Shown here piece by piece: positions 1 to 13,500 of a stretch of DNA of 64,000 bases. The number at the start of each line of letters is the position of its first letter. Position 1 is the stretch's first letter. Both the position numbers and the translations under genes were made by a program. This stretch comes from Owenia fusiformis (lineage: Eukaryota > Annelida > Polychaeta > Sabellida > Oweniidae), in contig CAIIXF020000002.1 of the NCBI GenBank assembly GCA_903813345.2, forward strand, positions 32,940,109-33,004,108, in the 5' to 3' direction. The notes beneath the pieces are model-generated. The model made no database searches, was not told the DNA's origin, and saw nothing but the letters and a program-made list of their open reading frames with translations.

Positions 1-25
1 TGTTTTTATTTAGCTCATTATGTTT

Positions 26-134
26 GTTAAAGGCTCTTTAGCATAATCCTAGTCCTTTAACCCTTTTGCACAATATTTGTTAAAGGCTCTTGCACAGCAT
101 AATCCTAGTCCTTTAACCCTTTTGCACAATATTA
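26..134. repeat. Two-copy tandem repeat, about 55 bp
   Basis: The stretch gttaaaggctctt...cataatcctagtcctttaa...ttttgcacaatatt occurs at 26-78 and again at 79-134 with small differences. It lies in the intron upstream of the first visible exon of gene A. Confidence 0.85.
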
Positions 135-1422
135 TTTAATTTTGTGTTGCATGTAGTAGTCTCGTCATCACGCATACACAACAGACTCTTTTCTTTCCAT
201 GACTCATGATACTAAATAATAAAAAACTTTGTTATTTTTTGTTATTTCTTCTTTTTATCTGTTTTTAACTAACATTAATCGTGTTGATAAATATTCCCGG
301 TGATGCACTGATTGGTTAAATAACATAAGTGATGTCATAATACTTTTCTATTTTCAAGGGAAGGTGAGACAATTTTCCATTTAAGTGTTTCCAAGCTCTT
401 TAGTTGTTTTGTGCATTTATGGCTCAGAGCGAACTTTGATCTGTTCGTGCGGAGCTAAATCTAAACAGCACAAAATATGATTCTAGTAAAACGATTGGTA
501 TTTATTATTCTGTTTTAACTTTCCTTTGTTACTTCTTTCTCTGTGTTGATTTATCCCTGCAAGCTCGCTTTATATTTAAGCTTTATAAGTGGCTTTAAGC
601 TTCTCATTGGCAAAGGTACATTTACTACTACAGGGTGGGGTAAAACTACTGATACATTTCAGGGAGGGAAAATCAGATTTTTACATTTTAGCAACTGAAC
701 TTCATATTTGTATACTACAGAGGTAGATAGCCTAAATATGTTTTGATTGTAGTTCACAATGAAATAAATCATATATTATTGTACAAGGTGCCTATTTAGC
801 GATAAAATGATGTTCATGTTTTTTTCATTGTTTTTGAGCATAGGTACTCCAAATTCACGTATAGTTTGGATTATCAGCACTTGGGATGTTCAAATACACA
901 TCATATAATTAAAATAATAAATTAGTGTTAAGTTGAAGGGCAACATTGAAAAAAACATGAAAATCTTCAATCGGTTTTATGGCCATCTTGAAGTTTTTGA
1001 AAAAAAAAGATTACCAATAAATTTAAGAAACGGTCAAGTTTGATCATTATGGCTCTCTACTTACTGTAGTAAATAATGTCTGCACTGTATATGGTAAAAC
1101 TGTGATATATTAACCAGCCAGTAAATTAAAAAATCAAACGTTCTTGATTTTTGGATCGGTGTTTTCAGGAGTAGTACACCAAGCCGTTACAAAAACCGAG
1201 CACTTCAAATTCAAATTGGCAACCTGTTAAATGGCTCCAGAGAGCTAGTTTACGATAATGCTCCGAGCCATTTTTGCAGCAAAATTTCAAAATTGATTTT
1301 AAATTCAAAATCGTGGCTTTTTGGAATGGTATATATCAGACCATTGATCAGTAGCATTGACACCTTATGTACTTCTCTTGTTGCTAGTGTTTGCTAGTAT
1401 TTACCCACTACTTCTTCAACAG

Positions 1423-1555
1423 GAGAAAAGTGCTTCAAATCTCCGGAGGAATTGACGAGCCAGGAACCATAAGGTGGGACCTAGCCCTTTGCCTACTTCT
1501 GGCCTGGATCGTAATATACTTCTGCATTTGGAAGGGGATAAAATCGTCGGGAAAG
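1423..1555 (+). CDS. Gene A exon a1 (end of EL2, TM4)
   Basis: The acceptor is the AG at 1421-1422. The first base completes a split Glu codon, so the joined protein reads [13 protein letters not shown], the conserved entry into TM4. It runs through [19 protein letters not shown] to IKSSGK. The donor is gtgatc at 1556. The 133 bp length equals gene B coding exon 4, which supports both boundaries. Confidence 0.9.
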
Positions 1556-4500
1556 GTGATCATCATTGGCAATGTTTGACGGCCTACCACCAGGGGGCTC
1601 TGGTTTCAACCAAGTCTCGGTGGTTCGGTCTTCTCGTATTTGCCCATATTTTGTATTAAACCCTACTAGTTTTCTATTGTAGATTGTAAAAGCAATGATA
1701 TTCATTGCTCATTATAAAGGCCTCATGCATTTATGCATGCTTGAATATTCAAGCCCATGATTCATTTTTGATCCTACGACAGTTTGTTTTATACCCAACA
1801 AACCCTCAGGTGGTGGTTCCATAGTGCAGGGCCATGGGAATTGCCATTAGGGCCAGGAATGTGTATAAAGTGCCTAATTCACGTATAGAACTGTTGTATA
1901 CTCAAACATCTGAGTTACAATGACTCTATATGCGAATTAGAGCCACATGGTGTAACCACACATTGAAATGAATTTTTAAGTCATGTCATACTTTTTTTTA
2001 CTAAAAATTGCCATTTTCACTAAAAAATGGTGGGCTTCATTCATGGAAAATGCTATACAATTAAGAAAGCCTAACTTAGATATTCCTCAGTTCCTATTTC
2101 TACAAAATTCAATTTTTAGAGCATGACTATGAGGACATTTTATGTGAGTTCCCGATTCCTGGCAATAATGATATATCCCATTGTCACGTACTATTTCCCA
2201 CCGAAGGATTAGTTATGTATATAAAGTTACTAACCCTTTTGAAGCCGATTGTATGATTTAAATTGGTCTTTTGCAGCCTTATGTAATTAAAAATATAAAT
2301 CCAATTCAGATTTTACTCATTAACTAACGTGTGTAAAGATTTTTAAATTTGACCCCCTTGAACATTATGTAATGTATGTATTTTAAAGAAAGGCCATGCA
2401 TGATCGATACTATTTTAGAATTTTTTTTATTTTCTTAATTTTCGTGTATGTGTGAGTGTAAAGATTACTTACAGTTAAAAAAGAAAGTTTCTTGATTTAC
2501 ATATAATTTTCAAAGTATTTATTTCACTTTTAATTTAATGGAAACCTCTATTCATCTGACATTTAAAAAAATAAACTGTAAATTTCAAATACTAAATAAG
2601 TATTAATTTAACATGGCCTAGTTAAACATATGTAGTAGAAAATCTTATTCAACAGCAGTTTTGTTATATTTGTGTGATAATTTTGCAGGTTATGTATGTT
2701 ACTGCCACGAGCCCTTACATCATAATGACGATCCTGCTCATTCGTGGAATGACACTAGATGGCGCTTTGGATGGTGTCAAATTCTACCTGATTCCAGATT
2801 TCTCCAAATTGCTAAATATGGAGGTAAGAAAATCGTTTCGATGAAACTTTTTTAATAGATCACCTGTATGACATCATCATGTTGTCATGGTTATGTTGGC
2901 ATCATTCCTTCGGGAGTGATGTCATTATCATTATGTGTGTTTTATTTGAGTTTTTCAGGCCTGCAAATCCAAGTACAGACTTGGTGAGTTGTTTTTGTGA
3001 CTGTTACCTTGGTAACTAAGTCAGCCATTTTGTTGATGTCCTTATAAGGATCAGATGTCTTTACACATTAGCTTGATAAGATTGATAATTCAAGAAAGAA
3101 GTTTTCAGGAATTAAAATTTTTCTATCTGCTTATAAATATATATTTGCCATTGATTGTGAATCAAAGCCTTGTTTTTGGGTACATCATCTTACATTTGAT
3201 TTTATCTCACGAAAGGTCCTGTTTTGCAAAAATAAAAATTGAAGTATTCTAATTAATGACTTATTCAAATATAGCTGGAAGCCACGTGAAGTAAAACGAA
3301 GATAAAGTGTCGATTAATAGCGAAAATCTCAATTAGTTGTGTTGGCCGAATTAGAATCGTTTGATTAATTCAGGATAAAATTTGAAAAACTGAGTCATAG
3401 AAAAATGAGTAACACACAATATACGAGATTATGTGCTTACAGTTGAACAAGGCTTTGTAATGAAGAATCTAGGATCAATAATACAAAAAATTATTATGAT
3501 GTAGTTTTGTATCCAATGTCATTCTAACTTTAAAGGGCAATATCAGAACAATGCAGATCTGTAGGGAAACATTTTCGATGGGGTATTGTTAATTGCGAAA
3601 AAGAAAAGTTGATTAAAATCAACTTGATAATTTATGGATGAAAAGTTAGAAAATTTTGTATATGTGAATTAGGACTTTAAATTTGACGTGATCTTGATTT
3701 GATATTGTCCTATATCTATTATTAAAAAAGTAAGAATTTGTCATTGGTACTCAGGGCTGAAGTTATTCACCCTTTTTATTGGTCCAAGAAATTAGCCAAT
3801 ACATGTATTGCAATTCTTCATCTCATGGTATCATATTCAGTTTCATATCAAATTATAAAAATCTGTGTCATTGTGTTTTTGATATTCTAAAATCACTTTA
3901 AAGGGTGAAAAATTGCGAATTACACCATTGTTCATTTTTATGGAAGAAAATTAAAAAATTCTTTAAATTTGAAACTATAAGATCTAATTACACCTTATGG
4001 TAAATTTTCTCATTTCACTTCCATGAATATGATCAGTGTTTCCAAAATATAATACTGGATTTTAGGAAAATAGAAATTGTTTTTGTAACTTGTATATGCT
4101 CACAGAAGTCCTGCTTGCCTTGGCAGAGAATAAGGATATATCAATACTTCTCTGTCAATGTTTAATTAGAATTGCTTGATTACATTTCCCAGTTGTAGTA
4201 TAGAGGTAAATATTTGAGTGGAATATAATAATGTTATAATCATCAATATTTCAGATCAAATGTTCAATCAAATTTTCCCAGGGAGAATTATATTTATAAT
4301 CATAGGTATGCAGAAAGTTGAGGTTATAAGGATGAAGTGAAATCTTTGGTCCTTATAGCTAGAAAAGTTCAAGTATGAGAAATCAGTTTAAAGTGTTAAT
4401 TTACAATATGAAAACATTCATAGATTTGGATTGATTTCGACTTTTCAGAAATTGAATTTGTGAAATTTGAGAAAAACCATATCTAAATTAATTAGAAACT

Positions 4501-7500
4501 TTTATTTCAAATCCAATTGCAATTACTGAATGAAAACTTTGATCTCATCTGTAGCATTTCTTTTAAGAAAAGTATGACATCCCGAATCCCGATGGTCATC
4601 TTTTATGCTATTTACATGTTTAAGAAGACTATTTCTATATGATTTAGAGTGTTTAATATTTGTTTGCTTTATTTTCCCCGATTTCTCTTTCTTCCTCTTA
4701 TTTTTCAAATTCATCACATGACATTCGTGGTATTTAGCAAAGTGATATTTCTTTCATTAAAAATCCTCATGATTTAGAATATTTTGTTATTTTAATCTCA
4801 TTTGTTGTACTAAATTTAAGCACCCCTCTCGTTCCACTTGACTTCAAAAGATAGGCTAAGATAACGCAACTGCTATCAAATGATAAATTAATGTCTAAAA
4901 CGATAAACCAGAGATTGCTCATTCATGTACTCGAAAATAAAACGAAAATAAAACTACGAACAGACAATTTGTTGCAACTATTCCAGAACTTAAATAGATT
5001 TATATCTCATCATGAAGTAAGCCGGTTAGAGATGATAATTTTTACCACCAGGATGTTCTGTGAGCATATATTAAAAGGCCATTTTAATATAAATTGTTTT
5101 CACTTAGTGAACAGCATCTTAATTCAGAAAATATAAACTTTGCTCAAATAAGTATTTAAGATTGTAAGAAAGAAGTATTACCTGTCTAATCTGAACACTT
5201 CATGTGCAGTACCAACTAAGCAAATGTAAAGATTATCAGATTTTTTACTCATTTTTTAACATTGGAGTCTATTAGACTAGAAAATTGTGGATTAGAGACG
5301 TGTTCAGATATACAGGTTTACTGTGAATTGTGTATTGTTTTATACAAAATTCCCATTATATTGATGGTTGATAATCAGTCAAACAAACAATTAATTGGAG
5401 TGGCCTTAAAATTGCAGATCGGCAGGACTAGAATTAACGCAGGATTTTTTCACATTTCAGCGCATTCAGGAGGGACTGGCTTTTTAAATAACTCTCTGCT
5501 AGCTCTTGGTACAAAAAATTAAAAAACTTACTCTGGTGTAATTTCAAGTCAAATGAGTGACTTGTTAAGTGTTTGATTCACGTACGTGCCATTATCAGCC
5601 AATTATTGTCCAGGTCACATGACGCTCACTCATGTAGGGTTTCAATTTATATTAAAGCTATTTTTATTTTCACTCCTTCAATGTTTAAAGATGAATGAAT
5701 AAGATAATGAGCTTGTATTATTAAAGAAAAAGAATTATTGTGAATTTTGGTATGACCTAAAATGTTCTTTTTGGTCAAATATTCATAATGAACTCTTTTT
5801 TGGGTTTGAATAATCAAGCACGTCTGTGTTGCTAGGTAATAGTTGTCTTGTGTCCATTGAAAGTTCAATTATTCACAAGTTCAATTGTTGTTTATGACAA
5901 TATAAGTGTACAAGGTCTCCACCTCTGTCACACTCCCATATCCCATCCAGTTGACAGATTTATAGATTCATAAAAAGACACAACAATCAAAACAAGACTT
6001 GAACATTTCTAATTTGTTTTTAAAGCTTTTCTAATTAATTTCATGCGAGTAAAATTAAAATTTTAGCAATTTTGTGATTGATTTTAATCTCTGTGTCATT
6101 GGTTGCTTCAGAATTTTTCATAATAGGTAATACAGTTTAAGTCAAAATTGGATTGTTCAGAAGGCAGGTAGCTAAGCAATATGTTGCTAGCCGGCAACCA
6201 TCAATAATTTACACCTGAGTGTAAAATCATATATTTTGAGACGTGAAGGAGTAGTTGATCTTCATCTCACCTTGATAATGCAAATTGAAGTAATCACGCT
6301 ACTTGCATGTTAAACCCCATATTTGAAACATAGCGTTTTCTCTTTTTGGAATAGCATATTGATTTTAATCTTAATAGCAAAAACATTTGTTTTTTCATAA
6401 AAAATGTAATTTGAGATTATTACTAAAGTGGAGAAGTATAGTTGGTAAATAAATCTGTTATTATAATAAAAGCAGATATTTTTTGTATAAATTTTGTATA
6501 AATTTCTATTGTACAAAATGCCAAAAGAAAAAATAGATTTCGGTTTATAAATGGATGTTTACATTTAGGGTATTTCATTGTAATTTTTCATTCATTTGGT
6601 TTTCTTTCAAACTCTGCTCATACAGCCTTTTTGATTGAACCCAGTTCTGTACTCATTATTATAATATTTGCTCCCAAGTAAAGTATAATATTGATTTGTA
6701 TATTTCCTTGCTTGAAATACATATTTGTTCACATTTATTCCATTTGTCTCTTATTGACCAATCTGATATTTTTGTTGCTCTTGCTATTTGGAGTATTGAT
6801 TATTTTTTGTACTTCTGGTCAATTGGTTTCTTTTTCACTCCAGTTTGTAACCATGTTCACTTTTAATTTTTGGTCATAGAACTTATACAAGGTCAAATTG
6901 GATGAATCTTAATGGAAATTTCCATTAGTAAACCAGCCAACAATATATGAACTCGTCTGCCTCAAATTCATCATTTATTTATCTGGAACAGTATTGAAAA
7001 CCAGAATCCATAAATGCCTCTTGTGAACCTATTGCATGTTATTTACATTTGTCTGTTATTTTCAATAAATAGAAATTGTGCTTGGTCTTTTGTGAAAAAC
7101 ATTTGGATAACAAATCATTTATCCAAAAGATAAAATTCAAAAGTATTGATGAATGTTTTTAAGACGTGATGCAGATAACATGTAATTGATGTCATAAGTG
7201 TTATAGTTGCCAAAGCAACAGTGACCGAGAGCTAGCAATGAGGCGAAAACGTAGCTGCCATGTTTTTATACGTTTGTTCTCCACATGTTTAGGTTTGGGT
7301 GGACGCAGGTACACAAATCTTCTTCTCCTACTCTATTAGTCTGGGTGCGTTGACCGCACTCGGCAGTTACAACAAGTTCCACCATAATTCCTGGAGGTAA
7401 TTTCCCACAAGGCAATCTAGGCGAGAGACTGGTATATCTCGAGCAGATTATAGATTCGCCTGTTTCTTAAACAAAACCTCATTAGCTTGTACTTTGTGTG

Positions 7501-10500
7501 GATGTCATGTCTTATTTCTCACCTACCTTCAGCCATTTTGTTAGTCATGTGACTTAAACTTTCATTCGTCTGCATTTTTTGCAATGCATTATGGGAGTTT
7601 GAGAAGAATTATGATGACATTGGCTCATGTAGAAAGTCTACACCAGTTTAGGAGAATTAGTATAGTTTAATCAATTTATATTCAGTTCTATGTCAAATAA
7701 CAAGTCAAAAATTTAACAAATAAAAAAGATCAAAGAAATTAATAAAAAGATTAACATAAATACTGTAGTTTTACATTATTTCCTCTGGGGCGCGATTAAG
7801 AGAAGTTCAAGTTTCCTATTATGAAATTTTCATTTTCACTTGATTTGCGTCGTAGAGATTTAGAGAGCATTGAATGTAATTGTAACGTTTTCTTCTTCAT
7901 TGCTTTTTAGGGACAGTATTATCTTCGCTTGTGCCAATAGCGGAACCAGTATTTTTGCCGGTCTAGTCATATTTTCCGTACTTGGGTTTATGGCCAAACA
8001 ACAGGGAGTTTCCATAGCTGATGTGGCTGAGTCTGGTAAGAATTATTGAAATCAAGGAATATTGCTTTTTATCCCATACTTGGACGTGTTACGGGTACAT
8101 AAAGCCGGTTTGTAAAAACTTATATTTACATCAGCGGGCAGATATAGCTTTACGTCCCGCTCCGAGCGGGCAGATATAGTATATCTGCCCGCTACGTCAT
8201 AATCGCTGTTCCTGTATTGGTTCTTTTTTGTAACGTTCGCATACTGTAAACGACAATGGAGAAAAACGCAAACAATCGCGATCTGTTTGATGCTTTAGAG
8301 AAGGGAAGAGCAGTATGCCCTGTTAATAATCAAATATTTGAACAGGAAAATCCGGCTACGGACAAGGATAAAAGACTGGACATGAGATATTTTAAAATAA
8401 TTCCACGATTGGTTGCAACAATTGAACAATGTTATTGGTATGGGATAAACAGATCATCCTATAGTCGGTTCAGGATATTGGGATTATCCCTTGGCCAATA
8501 TAATATAATAATCCCAATATCCTGAACCTCATATAGGATAATCTCTATATATTTCAAAAATTGAATAAATTGAGCATTTTGAGCATTTTTTGACTGGTTT
8601 AGATAAATACGACGTTCATCTTTTTTACAGCCTTCCAATATGAATTTATTTTTATGATTTCCTTTGATTTTTCCAGGTCCAGGTTTGGCATTTATAGCAT
8701 ACCCAACTGCAGTTTCACAGATGCCAATTGCTCCATTATGGTCCATACTGTTCTTCATAATGGTGATCTTACTGGGTCTTGACAGTCAGGTGAGTTGTTT
8801 CCCTGGCAACACTCATATTGTATGTCATCACATGATTGGTGTGTTGTCAAGTTTCGATGACAGCCATTACATTTGTTGTACTGTGGGAATCTACCAGATA
8901 TGAGGAGAGGAAAATGTAAAAAGTAAAACATAATCGGCTAAGAGAATATAAAAAATTTAGCCAAATCTCAAAAATGGTTAAATCTGAAATTTGAAAAAAA
9001 TCGATGGAGAATGTTACAGCCCTTACCACTTCATAAATCAACACGTGTCACTGAACCATATGATTTAATTCACTCTATTGTTGGCTATGAGTCATATAAT
9101 TGAATGTTGGATAATGCAGAAAGCAGCATGTTGCTAAAAATGTCAATGGATAGCATGTTATCAAATGGAAAAGTAAATTGGTCTGATGTACAGTGTATAT
9201 GTACAAGTGCCAAGGAAAAAAACATTTATGAAAACAATAAGTCATAAGGAAAACAAACATCCCTAGCTCTGATCTAACATGTAACAATTGTCCACCCTCC
9301 ACCTTCCCACATTCTGATTTATCTCTCTTTATCTAGAGCTTAAGGGATGGTAGAGACTTTATGTGGACCCATTATCCCCCCCCCATTATTCAGGAACCAA
9401 TATGATTATCCAAGACCCCAAGACCATGGGACATTTCGTTCCTAATGAAGAACATTACAATATGTTGAAGAATAAATAATAAATGTCAACCAAAATCAAA
9501 ACAGTTTTGGATACTAACTAGAATTCACATGAGAGCATTTAGTCTTAAATGATGTGGGCCAAACAAAATCCAATCTCACAGCCCACTAGATTTTCATAGG
9601 AACATCATCTATTCGTAAAGTTGGTACTATAGGCCATAAAATACAATGGTCATCAGGAGAAAACTATGGCTCGTTTCAATCCTTATTTCTCAACCATGGC
9701 CTTGGCATTCTACATATTTATATCAATCATCTGCTTTTATGCATTTCTTTCTAAAAATAGAATTAATAGCCTTATGATTGACATTTTTTGAACGGGAAGG
9801 ATATCCTGATCTTGGTGTGGCGTAATCTTATTATAGAGCTGTTTCAGACAGGTTATCAATTTTTGCACAATTTTAATAATATCAACATATATATATAGAA
9901 ACTATTATTTATCGTGACTAGTGAAACCATATTGTTGTATAATCCTATCCTGCCTTACAGATTAAGTTTGTAATCTAATTGATGGTTACTTAAGGCTTTC
10001 TATTACCCTTGCAAAGAGTCTGGCTTGATTGACCCTCTTTCAACCAGAGTTACTTCTGCATTTTACCTATTATTAGACATTAGTATTCATATTCTAAATC
10101 CCATAAAAGGCCATGAACATGATGCAGCAAGAACTGTCTTAGTGAACACCTCTCTCGTGAACACCTGTCTCTAAGTGACATCCTCCATTTATACATACTC
10201 TACTGACTTTTGTATGAATTATCCTTTCTGTAATGAACACCTACCTCCTAGTGAACACATTTGTGGCTATATAGGTGTTCATATAGGTGTTCATTGTACA
10301 CACTACACAGGTTCAACTGCATTTGAGATTTTCAAGAATGAACAACATCAAAGCATTACTGTAAAATCTTCTGTGAAGGTGAGAGGGTTGTGTGGTTAGA
10401 GAATGGAGGGTCAGGGTAGCTTTCTATTTTAGGCTCATGCATATAAAGAGTCTAGTCTATAACTTTACAAGGAAATTACATTACATGGTTAATCATAGGT

Positions 10501-13500
10501 ACTGGTTGTCCACGAACATAATTAGAACAAAAATTATCAAAACAAGGAAATTACACCATGCTTATTACTCAGCTGAGCCAGAGGTTCTATACTCATAAGG
10601 CAAACATCATTGAAACAAAAAAATTATTTCTCAGATAATTTTGAAGAATTCTGTACTATTTTCTATTTGGTTATTACATGCTTAGTCATAATAGGTTCTG
10701 GTACCTGAACATAATTAGAACTGTTAGAACCACATTGAAAATAGCACTGAATTCTTCAAAATTATTTGAGAAATAATTTCTTCGTTTCAATGATGTTTGC
10801 CTTATCAGTATAGAACCTCTGGCTCTAGGTGAGAATCTTGCCCCCTAGACAGTCTAGTTGGCAAATATTGAAAATTACATCATGCGGAATATCAGACTTT
10901 TATTCAAGTTTCGTAGAGAATGAAAAGAGTGAATTGACGGACATTTTGATCCAGGGATCTGTATGCTAATAAATGCAGCGCTACAAGGTTATATAAAAAT
11001 CAATAGTAGAACCTAATATAACATAGCCTCAGAGGAGGTCTTCATATTATATAAAGTATGACTTTCTGGTGTAATTGGTTGCACTCTTTCAACACAGAAA
11101 CATTAACACAGTGCGCTAAATGTCTCAATATTCCTTGATTCTGTAAAATTAACTTTCCAAAATGGTGGAGTTTAAAGGGTACAGTTTTCCATTTGAATCT
11201 CTTTGTCTTTGCAGTCAATGTGGTAATTTGCAGTCAATGTGGTAATTTGCAATCAATGTTGTAATTTGCAGTCAATGTGGTAATTTGCAATCAATGTGGT
11301 AATTTGCAATTAATGTGGTAATCACTCAGATTGTTCATTCAAATTCTGAGCTAGTATGGATTGTATTAAATGAAAGTTCATTAACCTTTTAGTAATGAAT
11401 CCCTTATTAGGGGTCATCTCAAATATTTTTTCACTAAATTCTATATACAGGGTGTTTCATAATGACCATCACCCCATCCACAGCCAATCCAAGATTATAT
11501 GGCTCCATAATTTATTTGACATAAAATAACTGAAACCTCAGGTCATATTTCTTGATTATAGAAAATATTTATTTATTAATTTATGTTAGGAGTCTAGATA
11601 ATTAAGTAAAAAGTAACACTGGGATGCTGGGTGTATTAGTCATCCTACGTTACATTTGGACGAGTCCATATTAATATACAAATATTTTCCAAATTTATAA
11701 TACCAATGCGATTGTCATTCAGCAACAATGAATAAAACCATGTGTGTATTCTGAGTAGGAGTTGGCAGTATTCAATGTTGTTTGTTCAGTTGTTGTATTT
11801 TTTGCCAAAAGTTATATTTTCTTGATTAAACATTACAGCGTTAATGTTCTTTGCAATGTTAATGTTCTTTAAAAGCCCAACTGGTTCAAACAGAGCACTT
11901 TAACTTTAAGCTTGTGTATTATATTATGGAAATTTCCATTATATGCAGGCCCAGAGCCAGCTTTTGCCAAGGGGGTTCACATTTGACAACTCTGGCTCAA
12001 AATGACTTGAAAAGTGCTCAGAATGGTTGAAAACTGCATAATTTTGAAAAAAAATTCGTCCAAGGGGGGTTCAAATCCCCCCCCCCCCTCCTGGCTAAGG
12101 GCCTGATATGTATATGGTTATGTACCAATTTCCTGTAATTCTTATGCATAAAATTAATAACTAGACATCAAGATTTCATGCGAGGCCATGGCCATGGAGA
12201 CATTTTCAATCTTTTAAAGGCAAAAGAAAGCTCAAATTTCAAATCAAAGAATCCTTGCTGCAAGGGTATTTTAAGCATAAATGAAGTCCTTTGAAGAAGG
12301 ATGAATCAAAGGTCAGATACGAACTCAATTTGTAAATGATGTTTTATGAATGTAACCTAATAATGAAATATGAGTATATGATAATGGCAATATCAACACA
12401 ATGACATTCTTATTAAGTTTTTACTTTTTGTATTAAATTTTGTATTCAGTTCTTCAGTCGTCTAAGAGTGTCGAAGAATGAACGTTGTCCCATTGAACTT
12501 ACTCAATTCACAGTTAACCCTAATGCAGACAGGGGGGTCAGATGCATTTAAGATTGAAACAGAACAATTACAGCATTACTTCAATTTGATTGAACTATTG
12601 AAACTTTCCAGATATATCATAAATGGGATTTTAAAAAGTCATATTTAATAAGGTAGTATAGATCACAGTGGCGTAGCCAGGATTTAGTGACCAGGGGTTC
12701 TATTTTTATGTTATCCACAAATCTCCACATTCATCTGTGTACCTCACATAAAAGCATTTTTGTATTTGTCATACATACAATTTGCACCCCTCCCTTTGGT
12801 AACCGTAACACCCCCATTGAGTGTTTTTGGTGAATCTATTACTGAAAAGATATTGAAATCTGGGGGCAAAATCATACATTTTAATATAACATTTGTTTAA
12901 TGAAATACATTGAGCTAACTTTTGTTAAGGGCAAATCCTAACATATCTTTAAGGAACATGATTATTTTTAACGAGCTATTTTATTTTGAAATCGTCATTC
13001 CTAATTCATTCTTTACGGTTCATTCAAAGATATGTCAAATTCTGAAACATGCAATTCCCACACTTTAATACTGAGATAAGATGAATTTTTTGAAAAGATT
13101 CCAAATCAATATATTTTTATTTCATTTTCTAATAGAAGAGTGCTCGACCTCATTTCTTTTAAAGTTCAATGCCTTGCAACAAAAAACACCTAGTGCTGAA
13201 AACATCTATTTGTTCTTTCTTTAAATTGAAAATAAAAAATAATCTGTACTTAATAACTATCTTTTTATGGTTTGGCGAATGTAAGCAAAGGAGGTTACTT
13301 CGCTAAGGCTTTAGAACCACACTATGCCCAGGTATAGATTTGTTACCCCTGGAAAGTAAAATCAATTCCTTAGAGACTTGGCCCTCAGAAATAGCTGTGG
13401 AACATTATCTCCATTTCTGCAGGGTAAGGTCACCATTTTTACTGAAATGATCAGTTATATTTCGTGGTCATGTCAACATGTTTATTACCGCGGATTAGAT

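Noticed and set aside
1-1422. Search for the missing gene A exon covering TM3/EL2
   Set aside because: No sequence resembling WNTxxC, TM3 or the FWE junction was found here, so the exon must lie outside the window.
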